Numbered from the stretch's first letter, positions 1 to 12,054 are shown. The stretch: 64,000 bases of DNA from Limnephilus marmoratus (GCA_917880885.1 OU862915.1:38510676-38574675), one strand, 5' to 3'. Notes: generated from the letters alone by a model not told the origin. Program-made: numbers and translations.

Positions 1-75
1 TTGTCCCATATTATTATTTTGAACAATCATTTCTCTGTCTCTTTGATGTCTGCATTATTTTTGTACCATTTTTTT

Positions 76-95
76 GTTAGGTTAGGTTAGGTTTT
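76..95. repeat. Short TTAGG telomeric-type array
   Basis: About three tandem GTTAG/TTAGG units directly precede the minisatellite. TTAGG is the usual arthropod telomere repeat. So short an array is interstitial or decayed, not a chromosome end. It is the best single hint that the source is an arthropod. Confidence 0.6.
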
Positions 96-99
96 AGTA

Positions 100-858
100 G
101 ATATTTTGTTGAGGGATGTTTTGACCGTAGGATATTTTGTCGGAGGATATTTTGACGGAGGATATTTTGACGGAGGATATTTTGTCGGAGGATATTTTGT
201 CGGAGGATATTTTGACGGAGGATATTTTGTCGGAGGATATTTTGTCGCGGGAGGAAACGCGGGAGGATATTTTGATGGAGGATATTTTGTCGGAGGATAT
301 TTTGACGGAGGATATTTTGACGGAGGATATTTTGTCGGAGGATATTTTGTCGGAGGATATTTTGACGGAGGATATTTTGTCGGAGGATATTTTGTCGCGG
401 GAGGAAACGCGGGAGGATATTTTGATGGAGGATATTTTGTCGGAGGATATTTTGTCGGGGATATTTTGTCGGAGGATATTTTGTCGCGGGAGGAAACGCG
501 GGAGGATATTTTGATGGAGGATATTTTGTCGGAGGATATTTTGTCGGGGATATTTTGTCGGAGGATATTTTGTCGCGGGAGGAAACGCGGGAGGATATTT
601 TGATGGAGGATATTTTGTCGGAGGATATTTTGTCGGGGATATTTTGTCGGAGGATATTTTGTCGGAGGATATTTTGATGGAGGATATTTTGTCGGGGATA
701 TTTTGTCGGAGGATATTTTGATGGAGGATATTTTGTCGGAGGATATTTTGTCGCGGGAGGAAACGCGGGAGGATATTTTGACGGAGGATATTTTGTCGGA
801 GGATATTTTGTCGGGGATATTTTGTCGGAGGATATTTTGTCGCGGGAGGAAACGCGCA
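100..858. repeat. 15-bp minisatellite with 89-bp higher-order unit
   Basis: Tandem copies of a 15-bp unit (GGAGGATATTTTGTC with C/T/A variants). A variant block GTCGCGGGAGGAAACGCG starts near 245, 395, 484, 573, 750 and 839. The spacings of 150, 89, 89, 177 and 89 show an approximately 89-bp higher-order unit, which is six 15-mers less one base (a 14-bp GTCGGGGATATTTT copy). Because 15 is a multiple of 3, long frames stay open on both strands; they are not genes. Confidence 0.95.
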
Positions 859-860
859 TT

Positions 861-3800
861 ATCCAACAGTACAGTGTTTTACTACCCAGCGAGTTCATCA
901 AATGTTTACGGTTTATTACTCCGCTCCGTATTATTATTTCTCAAAGAAAACCAATAGTTTCCTTTCTTTCAATAACAAATAACAATAACGGCGAACATTT
1001 CTTCCCACAATGGCAGATTCCTGCTACAAATCTCTCCTTATTTCTTATCAAACGGGTGTAAATGACCTCATCCCATCACAAAGGGCCAAAGCGAGAGGAA
1101 ACGATGTAATATATTAAATATTGTACTGAAGTTACTATCAATTCTATTTATCATCTTGCCATAAACCTTACCATAAAAAACAATTTATATTAGTTTTAAA
1201 AATGATTTATGATGGAGTTATTTGATTTTATTTTAATTTAAAATAATAACTTCGGAACAGATATCTCGTAAATCATAATAAACTTTTCAATCAAATTAAA
1301 TTACATTATTATTTAGAACCTACACTCATGGTATAAAATAGAATAAATACTGAAATACCAAACAAAACATAATAAAAAAAATTCCAATTTCTCTCACTCA
1401 CCAAGAAATTAAATAAAATTACTAAACTACACAAAAAAATATTACAACAATACAAAAAGTGTAAATAAGTTTGTTAATGGTAATCTCCAGTTTAAGCCAT
1501 GGATTTAAGTTGTATTATAGTTGTATTCTGAAAATACCTACTCGTATGTAGTCGTAGATGCAAGTCATTAGTTAATAATCCTTGTTGTAAGCCACTATTA
1601 ATAAATCGAAATTATAAGTCCAAGTGATTAAATGTGTAAATTAAGTCGTAAAGTTCCCTTGAAGGATTTTCACACGAAAACTAGTATTATTACATGTTTT
1701 CAATGACAGGTTTGTGAAAATTACCTACCTACTCTTAAGTTTATATACCCACCTAAGTCATCTGTTTTTTTATTCATTTCCAGTCATCTGTTTTTTTTTT
1801 CATCTGTAAGTCATCTGCTATTTTTTTTGTCTGTAAGGCATCTGTTTTTCCCCATTCATGCAATCAGGGCCAATTCAAGATCCGCATTAAAAAATCTCTT
1901 CCCCTACCTTGCCTCACAACGCTTGAAGGCCATAAAATTATTGTGGTTGACGTTACATTTTAAGGCTTTTAATATTCCCTCCAGTATGTATTTTACGGAA
2001 AAGATGATGCTTAGGAAAGTAGCGACGTATAAAATATTATTAAATAATGATTTCGGTTGTGATTCTGTCTGTAACCCTGGTTCATTGAACTCTAAGGTAT
2101 GTTTTGAATTTAAGTGCTTTTTCAATATTTTCAAAGTTGGAACTAATTTTGGGAATAATTCAGAGAAATTGTAAAGCAGATAACGAAATCATTTTATTTT
2201 AATTAATTAATTAATATTTCCATGGTCCGGTTTGAAATATGTATTCGACGGTTTAACTTTATGACAGACATCGTAATTTTTAAGTGTATTATCAATACTC
2301 ATTAGAAAGATAAATTTCTGGTTTTATCTAAAATTGACAATGTTTGTTTTTGAAAGACAATAATCCCAATTAATTGCTTTCAGTGTCACTAATACTATAA
2401 TTGTAATATGCAATGCTTTTCGCGATTTTTTAATAACTTCCACATTTCATTTTCTTATTAATGGATTGAGAAATTTCATCTTTATTTTACAGTTTCTGCT
2501 CCTATCCTAAGCAGCTGAAAATGTTGCTAGTTCAATAACGGAGGGCGTAACTAGCAGAGTATTGAACCCTAAATTCCTGAATGGAAACACAATAATTTTA
2601 ATAAACCACTTGACTACGAATGATTCACCTTAAAGATTTCCTGTCGGTAGTATCAATCTAATTCAAAGAAGGTTTTATTAACAATTTTTTATGGAAAATT
2701 GAAAAAATTTGAACACGTTTATATCTAATGATTCAATTGGTTATCCCCATTTTGAAAGTGTGTTATGGAAGAATTCAGTGGGGTTTTATCTAAGAAATAA
2801 CTGAAATGGGTGGAATGAGAGGGTTGAGGGGGGGATTCGCCCTAATAGGCAGTTTCCTTTAATGCTGGGGCCGGGCGATTTTCTTCGCTATAAAACAATT
2901 CCATTTGGCTCTGACTACCACGCAGTTCCTACATCCGGATATAAAAGCTTTAAAAGACGTGCTGCCAATAATTGAGGAGTTTGCAATAACAACTTAAAAG
3001 TGAACAAGTTGTTTTTGGTGCCATCATTTTTTGGTATCTCCAATTCCTTCTTTATCTGCTGAGTAAATGTAATGTCTCTTATGTTCTCTCCAGAGACATT
3101 CATAATTTAGTAAGTTCTGGAACACGTATTCTCCGGTGACTAATGGATGCTTATTGAAATGACTTAGTTTCTAACAACACAGTGTCCTTATATTGACGTA
3201 TTCTAGCTGAGTAATTAAATGAAATCAATCCACGCTTTTCTTTTGTAAACACAATGAGTCTTTATTGGGTGGGTACAATCAATTTACACAAGTATACAGT
3301 TCAATAATTGTAAAAACAGTAGTAACTTAAACGTATAAACTACAACAGTAGCTTTTTGGTTATTATTCCAATAATAACTCCAGAGGACACTAATTATCCC
3401 TTAATTACTCGTCACTTTATACCAAAATATTCACGAGTACATCCTCTCTCTGGAGACCTGAAGTTACGTGGGACACCCCGGCGGGTAAACTTAATATTTT
3501 ACGATCACACACGACCTTTTATGTGTCGATCCATATGTGAAAAAATCCTAGCGGCGGGATGCAACCCCTCGTCTCTAAGAGACAGCAATGCTAGACAAGG
3601 AAAGTATTCGAGCGTTGACACTTGTCAATATGCGCTCGAAATAAAGAGATTTGTTACAGAATCATAATTTTCAATAATACTCTTAAAGACAAACACCCTT
3701 TTAGGCTGAAAGATGGTTTTGATCTTGGCACCATATACATATTTACCTACTCGGCAACGAGACCATGTGACCCGAAGAGCCAATAGATAACTACAGTAAT

Positions 3801-3924
3801 GTAGCTACTAAATCATAGACTAATTTGAGTCAATACTGTCATTATTATTCCAATCTAAGTTTTGTACAGACGAAACTTCACGCAAAAGCTTGAACACTAG
3901 TTGAAAATGATTCTTGCATTGTTT
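861..3924. other. AT-rich sequence without recognisable feature
   Basis: Short open frames only, including one of 115 codons at 1827-2174 with no recognisable domain. I see no repeat shared with the rest of the window. It may be intergenic or intronic. Confidence 0.5.
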
Positions 3925-3964
3925 CACGAAGTTTACAAACACTCGCGTGTTTGTAAACTTCGTG
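3925..3964. repeat. Perfect 18-bp-arm hairpin
   Basis: CACGAAGTTTACAAACAC and its exact reverse complement are separated by only TCGC. It is short and perfect. It may be a tiny MITE or the tip of a longer decayed palindrome, since TTGCA/TGCAA flank it on either side. Confidence 0.9.
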
Positions 3965-5171
3965 ATCCACTGCAATACATTATTTTTTAAAGTATACAAA
4001 CACTTTAACCTCAAGTAAATACTCATCTGTTAGCTCTGCATTTTGTTCATAAAAAAACTTTTCATTTGTTGAGCTATCAAAAGTTGTATCCACGGAAAAC
4101 CTAAAATTAAAAAAAAAAGTTTTGCTGATTGAATTGTCCAACATTGTTCATCATAATAGATTCGTGATAAAAATTTTATGTGTTTTAAATGGTAAACTTT
4201 TGTCTTCTTCTTTTTTTCACGGCTTTGAAAATTGGGTGTTCCTTAAATATTAACAGATTTTTTTTGTTTTGTTTTTGCACACCAACAACTACATGTAATT
4301 TTACGAACATTGTCATGGTTTGAATGTTAAGAATTTTGCTGGTCAGGAGCGGCTGAAGTGTGTGTTTCGTGTGGACTTAACAATATAAAATAAAACACAC
4401 TTTTTGGCGATTTTTTTTCTTGCATAAATCAAAGCATGCCGAAGTGTTCAGCGTGTGTTTAAACCTGATCGCATTGCATGAGGAGTATTATTTTTAGCGA
4501 CTCAATTCCAAATGTTACACGTCGTGGTGCATCGCCTTATCATTGTAGTTTAGTGTTCAGGTGCAATGAATTCGTCCATAATAATGCTAGGTGCTTATTT
4601 AATTTAATTTTCAGAAAAAAAATACTAAAAATAACACTAAGTTAAGCAAGCACCTTCTCCTGAGAATCTTATATTATTTTTTTTAAATATTTCAGTTTCT
4701 TTTGTACTTCTTAAAGTAATTTCACATTCTCTCATGATTTTGCTGTAATCTTCACATTTCTGTCGGAATCTGCGGCTCGTTCTACCATTCAATCCTTACA
4801 TATCCCATTGAGCCGGCCCTATTGTGTTCAGTGCGCATTTTTCCTTCGGAAGGACAAGCTCTTCTAACCATTCTTACTTCTTCTTCTTCAGCTTCTAATT
4901 TCCCACACAATCCGCTGTACTGGGTGAACCGAACGAAACATAAAAAGAAGATTCTCTTTTTATTTCCCTTCCAATAGATATATTTGGATACTAACGTAAA
5001 ATTATACGTAATCGTTTTGAAAACTAGTAACTACTAGACATACTCTTTTCTGCTAACATTTTCATTGGGTTAGGTTGTATTATGGTGCTTACATTTTGTG
5101 CGGAATCCATTTAAAGACCTATCCTAAACTTTTAAAAGTGATTCTGGCAACTCCCACCTCAGGGGACTCAA
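3965..5171. other. No recognisable feature
   Basis: AT-rich sequence with homopolymer T runs. No coding signal, and no repeat that I can match inside the window. Confidence 0.4.
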
Positions 5172-5570
5172 ATTATTTTTTTTTTACATTAGCTCTACAC
5201 AGGAGGTCCCGAGGAAAATAATTCCCTTTAGAATATATGTCGTCTTTGGGAATACTGTGTGGAGGGTCCTTCAGGAGTGACGGACGTATGAATCCATCTC
5301 TCCCTCTGCGGTGCAAGGCAATGTTCCGAGAAAGTACGGCTGGAGAAGTCAAAGTGACTCCCTTAACCATTCTCTTCGGATCCATGCAACTGGTGGGCAC
5401 ACGCATCCGCCGCCAAGACCCGGACTAATCTCACCTCATGACGCCGGGCACCCCTTCTAAATAACCAAACGAAGCGAATCACTTGGGGTGACCTATGACA
5501 GAGGTGTTGGTTATCCAATAAATGGTTCCCGGGGCAGCGGTACCCATACTCGCCTCCCAAATTATATATA
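5172..5570 (+). mobile_element. Repeat B, full-length copy
   Basis: Member of an unclassified 370-450 bp dispersed family. It starts near 'acaggaggtcc', has a core around 'CTGCGGTGCAAGGC', and ends 'ggttatccaataaatggttc' followed by 'actcgcctcccaaatt'. Other copies lie at 20990, 29498 (fragment), 35082, 36325, 37381 and 54940. Open frames in it are not conserved between copies. Size and copy number fit a SINE or the 3' end of a LINE, but I see no clear pol III A/B boxes. Confidence 0.8.
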
Positions 5571-5571
5571 T

Positions 5572-5984
5572 ATTTTTTTTTTTTTTTTTTTTACATGAAT
5601 ACCGCACAAGAGTCCCAACTGCTCCCGTCTGGAGCCAGTGAGACTATGGCATTCCCAATTGGGGTATGTTGTGAGGCTGAAGGTAGTGGGGAGGGGATGG
5701 AGATAGGGAGAGAAAGGTGGAGAAGTACCTGGCTATTCAGATCTGGTGACCAAACACGGCAGAAGCCATTTCAAGTTTTAATTCTGAATGGTGGTCTTAC
5801 ACCAGGGCGATACTGAGAGTATCTTCCACTCTGAAACGTGCCGCAAATATACTATATATTATTTTAAATGAATAAATTGTGAACTAATTTATCAAATAAA
5901 ATTTATTTGCCACGCTGGGATTCGATCCCGCGATCTTCGCAGTGTGAGTTAAGAGCCTTATCGCTGGACTACTACGCCGGCCGT
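5572..5984 (-). mobile_element. SINE-A, tRNA-derived, full length
   Basis: Reverse-strand copy of a tRNA-headed SINE of about 410 bp. The head (5910-5984) has a box-A-like 'TAGTCCAGCGATAAGG' and box B 'GGGATCGAATCCC'. The body holds 'GGTGTAAGACCACCATTC', a CT-rich segment and 'GGGACTCTTGTGCGG', and it ends in a poly-A tail (the T run on the plus strand). It is presumably transcribed by pol III and mobilised by a LINE partner. The same family recurs at 20557, 43361, 49561 and 58602. Confidence 0.85.
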
Positions 5985-6408
5985 CGTTTTGCAGCTGTTG
6001 TAAGTTAAAAATGTCAAAATGTGAAAAACTTGAAAATCGGAAGAAAGAAAAAAGATCCGTATTCTTAATTCATATGAGAGGCGATCAATTTATTCTGTTG
6101 GATCTTGGGGAAACAAAAGTGATTCGAAAATGATTAAATACCTCAATAACTAATAACCTCCTACATTAGTATCAAAAACTAAATGCGGACTGTCAATCTA
6201 TTTATTACTATTTTTTCATAATTGTTTGGCGTTCGACGATTCGGAATCTCCATACGTGTCAAGATCGGTTCGGTTGTCAACAGTGAAACGACTACCTATC
6301 CGATGTTGTAAAGTTATCGATTTCGCTGTGCTCGACTCTCAGATACCCGAGAAGACGGGCTGAGGAACCGGAAAACAGCCCTATACCATACGGCAACCGT
6401 TGTCAATT
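5985..6408. other. No recognisable feature
   Basis: Unique-looking AT-rich sequence between SINE-A and the Penelope insertion. No coding signal. Confidence 0.4.
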
Positions 6409-6421
6409 GAGATGCCGAAAT

Positions 6422-6694
6422 GATACGTTTTAAGATTTTCACGGCCAAAAGCATTTTTGTTATTTGTTTTTGGGGTGTTATGCCGTGTTGCGCTACCTCC
6501 TTCTTTAGCCAACGTTTCGGACATCGTTGCAGTGTCCATCATCAGGGCAGATCCGGCAGATCCGGTAGATGTACACATACAGATGTACACATCTACCGGA
6601 TCTGCCCTGATGATGGACACTGCAACGATGTCCGTAACGTTGGCTAAAGAAGGAGGTAGAGCAACACGGCATAACACCCCAAAAACAAATAACG
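6422..6694 (-). mobile_element. Penelope-like fold-back insertion
   Basis: A 273-bp insertion made of two inverted copies of a Penelope-type terminus. The left arm, read on the minus strand, is hammerhead-like core, AACGTTGGCTAAAGAAGG, CACCCCAAAAACAAATAACG, GGCCGTGAAAATCTTAAAAC. The right arm is the inverted, shorter copy. The arms fold around 'GTACACATACAGATGTACAC' near 6575. Flanks GAGATGCCGAAAT (6409-6421) and GAGACGCTGGAAT (6695-6707) match at 10 of 13 positions and look like an aged target-site duplication. The family is assigned from the RT-bearing copy at 59761. Confidence 0.8.
6514..6545 (-). ncRNA. Hammerhead-ribozyme-like core (PLE)
   Basis: On the minus strand: CTGATGA, one extra T, stem II GGACA...TGTCC, then GAAAC. 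All core bases of a hammerhead are present except for the extra T before stem II. Hammerheads in Penelope-like elements are established knowledge. Activity here is unproven, because the strand that should pair with stem III and carry the cleavage site is not obvious. The sister core on the plus strand (6607-6637) has GTAA in place of GAAA. Confidence 0.6.
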
Positions 6695-6707
6695 GAGACG
6701 CTGGAAT

Positions 6708-7440
6708 ATTTAAAACTTGTGCCGCGCATGTAACGTGATGTCTATCTTATCGGCCGGCTGCAAATATCAAAATTCTAACTGATTATATCTTGGGTACAAT
6801 TATATATTTAAAAAATTATAAAAGCTCTGTCTTCAGCATCTAAAAAACATGAAATTGTGTTATAGGAGAAAACGTTCTCATTATAACAATTTCAACTTTT
6901 TTTTTTTTAATTTCGCAATTTTTTTTTGACGTCCTGCTGAGCATCATATTTCTAAACATCCACGGTGTGCGCGTTCAAAGTGTATGATAATCCTTCAGAC
7001 ATTTTAAGCTAGGATAAAGACACTTGTTGGCGACTTATCGGCGTGACGTGTGCTTAATGTGCGCTTTTCCCAAAAGGGAAAAGGATTTGTAGATTAAAAA
7101 TCTTGTTCAGTTGTCAAATTCAGTACTCCAACAGATCTGGATTTATGCAGGTGTGGAAAGTGCGTTGGTAATGCGTTTTCTCTGTCAAGCTATCAATCTA
7201 CTTACAACGTATCCTACTTACAACTACATTACTCGCCTGCCTTAGCTCATACCACACTCCCTTCATCTATTTTTAAGATAATAATAAAATAATAACAAAA
7301 CAAAACTTTACTTACTGTTGGACGGGGAGACGGTTGGTCTTTAAAAATAGTTCAGTATCTCTCATGTATGACTTGCCTACAGGACGAATAGAACTGTATC
7401 TACTATATGTCATACTTCACGTGAAATTTATTGTATTTTC
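6708..7440. other. No recognisable feature
   Basis: AT-rich. A small hairpin CTTTTCCC/GGGAAAAG sits near 7073. Nothing else is supported. Confidence 0.4.
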
Positions 7441-7740
7441 ACAAAATTTGTAAAACTACTACTACAAGTTAAAACCCCCCGAATTTTCGAGAATATTCGC
7501 TTTCGGTGTCTCTAACGAAATGACATTTTACGAAAACTTTTTGTTATTACCGCTTCATAATTAAAGCTCTATAAATGAAACATTTCTGAACGTAGCCGAA
7601 TAGTAAAAACTGTTTTAGAAAGGTTACAAAATAGGCTTTCAAATTATTATATTACAAATAAATATTAGCATTTGTAAATATTAAAATTTAGAACGCAAAC
7701 ATAAAAAATACGTAAAAATGACTCACGTGATGTTTTTATG
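7441..7740 (+). repeat. Repeat D copy 1
   Basis: Shares with 17420-17660 (same strand) and 27540-27735 (reverse) the order: gaattttc...ttcgc, a 'ctgtttTAGAAAGG' type segment, 'ttcaaattatt', 'atattaaaattta.aa.gcaaacataaaaa'. The copies are diverged and lack visible termini. Possibly a MITE or LINE UTR. Confidence 0.5.
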
Positions 7741-8690
7741 TGAAAACGATACTAAAATCACAGATTATGTAAACAACAATACTTATTCTATTGTATATAT
7801 GTGTAATAAACACTTTTGTCACCACAATTTTTTATTATTTCATATAAAAATATTTAATAAAAAATTAAGATGTGGAGCGCGGTGGAGCCGCCGGTAGCAA
7901 ATTTGCGCGGGTAAATATTTTTGTCAACTACACGACTGACAGCGGATTCCTGTTATGTATTTCCATAGACAACTTGATAGGGATGTGCAGCTTGATCTAC
8001 TATCGACCTTTTACTTTTTAGTTTAGGGATGTAACTAAAACAATAACGGAGTTAGAACGATTTCTATGGAAACATACGCGCTGACCTATAAACACGCTTA
8101 TTGTACTTGACTGTTGTCCTATTTCTAACGCTTATATCTACTTACGTTGCGGAGGGGTTTTAAGAACATCATAGATCTACACGATGAGTCCCTCCAAACA
8201 TCTGATTAGTCAAGAAGTCTCTTTCCAACTCAAGCTAGATTTATTGTCATAAGCCACCAATTTACGTCGATAAGAAAAACGTTTTTATCCGTAAAAAATA
8301 AGACAGAACCTTACGGTTATTTTTACCAATTCAATATAGCGACCGCCTTGTAAAATTTGGACTCAACCCATAAAACACAATACTGCGTTAATCTTAATTT
8401 TCATTCAGTGTTACAATTAACCTTAAATAATTATTGGATTCTCGAATATGATGCATCATAATTAGTTTATTTCCTGATCGGCATATCGTGCTTTTGTTGG
8501 ACAGGATTCTTCTAACCTTACTTGTTCTGAGATATGAGGTGTCAAAGTTTGCAAAGGCGATTTCTAATTTCTGAATTCTCGATTAACCAATTTCTGATTA
8601 TGGAATTGAATCTTATTGAATCTTGATTTAGTTTAACACATTTTAAAGAGAAACATATAAAGTTAATTAGAATTTTAGAACTTACCTAGG
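7741..8690. other. No recognisable feature
   Basis: No coding signal, and no repeat that I can match elsewhere in the window. Confidence 0.4.
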
Positions 8691-8693
8691 TAA

Positions 8694-8857
8694 GGGAACG
8701 TACCGATACTACGTGACACTTTTAGGGGGGGGGGGGTCTTCAAAATGTCACGCTCCATACAAATGAGCGGCGGGTTGCTTAGGATTTTGGTCACCGGGGG
8801 GGGGGGGGGGGGGTTAAAAATTGCAAAAAGTTGGTCACGTAGTATGGGTACGTTCCC
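8694..8857. mobile_element. 164-bp MITE with TAA duplication
   Basis: Terminal inverted repeats GGGAACGTACC...GGTACGTTCCC extend inward as ATACTACGTGAC / GTCACGTAGTAT. The element is flanked by TAA on both sides (8691-8693, 8858-8860), as expected for PIF/Harbinger (TWA target). Two poly-G runs (8726-8739 and about 8798-8813) sit inside. No coding capacity. Confidence 0.8.
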
Positions 8858-9004
8858 TAACCTTAGGCCGGTAGAACCATATGCTATATATAGCCTCTAA
8901 TAATTAATTGCACAAGGTTCTGAGGATATTTCCCTTATGCATTTCTAAGACATGGCTGTGTCCTAATTAAATATATCTTAACTAAATTTTTTTTTTCGTT
9001 ATTC

Positions 9005-9056
9005 ATTTTAGGGGTGTTACGCCATGTCCATCATCAGGGCAGATGTGTATCACTTT
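9005..9056 (-). mobile_element. Collapsed Penelope terminus
   Basis: On the minus strand: ATCTGCCCTGATGATGGAC joined directly to ATGGCGTAACACCCCTAAA. It carries both ends of the Penelope terminus, but the stem II to AACGTTGGC part is deleted. A relic without an intact hammerhead-like core. Confidence 0.65.
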
Positions 9057-9419
9057 TTCAGTTTCAGTGCCGTCAACCCGGGCGTTTATTTTTTTTCCTG
9101 TATAATCATAGTTTTCTTTTACTAACCTCACTAGACAAATTCTGTTCCGAGGCAGGTAAATAACATTTTATATTTATAAAAAAAGACATGAATCAAAGTA
9201 GACTTGTAAAATTTAACACCTCAGAACATGTTAAGGCAAAGTTAGAACCCTATCAATCCAAACTAAACTGCGCCTTGTAACGAGGATCAACTGTCAGACA
9301 CAAATAATACAGTAAATGGTTCTAAGTAAAGTTAGATTCTGGTTAAATCAATGGAATCTTTAAAGGCTTGATGTTAGAACTTCGTTATACAAGTATCTTC
9401 GAAAATAAAACCAATATGG

Positions 9420-9700
9420 CTCTGAAAATTATTTTGGTTCTACAAATGAGCAAAAGAAAGGGTACGGGTACGGGTACACACGCGGTAGAAGTGAATAGTG
9501 GGGTGGATACGAAGCACCGCAAAAAGAGGAGACCGGTTGGGTACGAAGCACCTTACAAAATAGGAGACCGAATAAATTATCTCATTCTCTCGCAGGACTA
9601 AATCCTACAGATTTATGTTTTTTCTCTTTTTAGCGTCGCTATTTTTCATTTCAAATTATTTCAAATCACAACGGTGCTAAAGAAGTTTTCACTTCAAAAA
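9420..9700 (+). repeat. Repeat E copy 1
   Basis: Shares with 47430-47890: 'cacgcggtagaagtgaa', 'gctacgaagca' type segments, 'gagaccgat', 'ctcattctctcgca' and 'tcaaatcacaac.gtgctaaagaag'. A short GGGTAC triple repeat precedes it. The 77-codon frame through it is not conserved in the second copy. Confidence 0.6.
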
Positions 9701-10552
9701 ATTGAGGTAGAATATTTTCAAACACGATGATGATATTTCAAAGACTTCATTTTGAGTCCCTTATTGGCTTATCGAGAACGCTTAGTCAAATAATACCCCA
9801 AAATTATCATAAATTTATAGTTTTCTCATATCTTAATAGAAAAAAAACTACTTAGGTACTACATCATTGAAGAAGAAGATAATAATAATAATCTAAAAGA
9901 AAATATGAAAGAGAACAAGACACAGAAAACAGAAAAAGACAACGGTCTTGGGTACTGTTCGAAGGTAATGAATAATGGGATATTTGGGATTGTACTGATC
10001 TCCTTACTTGCTTGAAAAATATATTTTTTTTATATTTATCACCATTATAAGCAATGTGAGAGTTGAGCCATTTTATTTTCTTACACTCAGTGTGTTAGGT
10101 GTACATAATTTCTAAAACAAGCCAGTTAAGGTTAGTAGGCGAAATAACCTTGGCTGGAGATGAAAAGGAGAAACAAACCCCTAAATAAATAGCAGCTCCT
10201 AAGGGGAAACTTGCGAGTTATTATTTTGCGCAGTGACCTAGACTTCTAAACAAGAGTCCAAAGAATAAATCAAGCCCTGGAGTCTACGTACGACGTGATA
10301 ATCAGTCGTTTCTTACACACCTCGGCCAGACGCTGGGCACGTTAAGAAATTATCTTATTTACTTGAATATTGTTCTTTCTTAAGAAAATATTTGTCACTG
10401 ATATTTTGGCGTCGAAATATAAGCTTCTGAAATATTATTTGTCCAGGAATTTTGTCATTTTGTCAGGCAAAAGATTTTTGTTTTCATAAAGCCAGGCGTT
10501 TTTTACGATTATTTTAATTGTTTTTGTGAATTGCGAGAATTCAATGGTTATT
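9701..10552. other. Mostly unassigned; SINE-B-like tail at 9890-9950
   Basis: 'gaaaatatgaaagagaacaa' matches the tail upstream of the SINE-B head at 47281. The remainder shows nothing recognisable. Confidence 0.4.
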
Positions 10553-10705
10553 TTTTGTGAATACAACACAAGAGTTCCACTGTCCGGTGGGAAACCATGA
10601 TAACCCTAATTGGGAATGTTGTGAAGCTGATGGGAGTTTGGTGGGAAAAGAAACGTTATTTTAAGTAACGTTTCCATTTTACATGGTGGTCTTTTATGAG
10701 GTTTA
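10553..10705 (-). mobile_element. SINE-A 3' fragment
   Basis: Reverse copy of the SINE-A 3' half ('AAGAGTTCCACTGTCC', 'CCTAATTGGGAATGTTGTG', 'CATGGTGGTCTT'). It has an internal deletion and stops where the mariner-type element begins. Confidence 0.65.
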
Positions 10706-10709
10706 TATA

Positions 10710-11431
10710 GGGTGGGCCATAAACGTTTGCACTTTTGAAATAATCATGAAAAAATAAATTCAGATTGTATTTAAATAAATGATTTTTGATAGCAAAAATA
10801 CGCTGGAGCAAAAATAATTTTATCAAAATGGCCGCCATATCGCCGCTGGCATTCCTCAAATCAGGCCCTTAGATTTTCGAAAATTTTTCGACACGAATCT
10901 CGGGGTATGTTGACCATTTCTTAATGGATGTCTTCATTTTATTGAAGTAAAGTCGCTGGTTTATTTACGTAGACTCGACTTGTAAGAAAAAATATATATA
11001 TATACACAAATATATCCAATAACAAAAACATCCGGGCTGCGGGGAGGCCATAGAATATCTTCTCTGTACGAGATCTGTTTGTTAGGGAAAATTTCTGTAG
11101 CCAATTTCTTCTGCTACATGGCCGCCCTGTTTGTTTTCCAGCCGGTTTCTTCGAAATTTTTAACACAAAATTTAATTAAATTAACATTTGGGCACTGATT
11201 GATACTCTGTAATTGGAGATGCGATGGAAATAGGCAGCGTGCATCATTGTTTTGTATATCAGAATAGAATCATCGTTGAACAGAAAATAAAATAAAAAAA
11301 CAGAAAAAAGTTTTACCCAGAAAGCGCATTGCTCTCCCGTAAAGTGTTGTGACGAAGTGACCCCGCTCTCTTTCCCCGTTCGGAATCCCCGCTAGCACGA
11401 TTACAAAAGTGCAAATGTTTATGGCCCACCC
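10710..11431 (-). mobile_element. Mariner-type relic, deletion derivative
   Basis: Terminal inverted repeats GGGTGGGCCATAAACGTTTG... and ...CAAATGTTTATGGCCCACCC bound about 720 bp. On the minus strand the inside keeps the C-terminal part of an IS630/mariner-like transposase: ISYREDILWPPRSPD near 11060, then a 'VYVNKPATLLQ' segment, then 'YGGHFDKIIF' near 10820. The N-terminal half and the first catalytic Asp are missing, and frames are broken. Non-autonomous. A TA duplication is not preserved on the right. Confidence 0.85.
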
Positions 11432-11512
11432 ACTTAGATGATCTACTTCTGTTCAAATGGAATGTTCGCAAATATACTATTCTTATTAAACAATTATTAT
11501 TCTGACCCTTAA

Positions 11513-11975
11513 GGTTAAACGTCACATACGTTATAATCTACGCATTCACAGATAGCGCAATTAAATTATTTTAGGTTTTTAATACTTTTTCCAAGTTTTG
11601 CTTTAAAATATTGAGGTGAATTAATTTTTTGTGCCCGAACATATTTAATACGAATATAAATAAATAGTTTTGTCCATAAAAAAACCCAAACCTTTCAAGA
11701 AAGGCTGAAAAATACAATATTGGATTGAGTCACCGATACAAAATTGAACTTTTCAGCCCTTCTTGAAAGATTTGGGTTTGTTTATGGAAAAAACTATTTA
11801 TTTATATTCATATTAAATATGTACTGGCGCAAACAATAAATTTACCTTAATATTAAAGCGTAACGTGCAAATTGTATTTATTTATTTATTTATCTATTAA
11901 AAATAAAAAAAAGTATAATAATTTAATTGGCGCCATCTGTGAATGCGTAGATTATAACGTACGGTACGTTTAACC
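11513..11975. mobile_element. 463-bp palindromic MITE with TTAA flanks
   Basis: Arms start GGTTAAACGT and contain TACGTTATAATCTACGCATT and TCACAGAT. They fold around 11740, where CTTTCAAGAAAGGCTGAAAA faces CAGCCCTTCTTGAAAGA. TTAA lies at both borders (11509-11512, 11976-11979), which is the piggyBac target, but the termini are not the typical CCC start. No coding capacity. Assignment to a superfamily is tentative. Confidence 0.8.
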
Positions 11976-12054
11976 TTAATAACTATTATTCTGAATTCTG
12001 GTCAAATCAGTTCAGATTTGGAAACGACAAAAAAAATTCCATTAACAGTATTAT

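Noticed and set aside
77..901. Long open frames on both strands at the left edge (up to 274 codons)
   Set aside because: All are five-residue repeats caused by the 15-bp minisatellite unit; no codon bias and every frame is open.
1827..2174. 115-codon frame as a small gene
   Set aside because: No recognisable domain, no visible splice or promoter context, and composition like its surroundings.
6381..6738. Overlapping frames with matching peptides on both strands (also at 52143, 52658, 52768)
   Set aside because: These arise from the inverted Penelope termini; the hammerhead-like region is not coding here.
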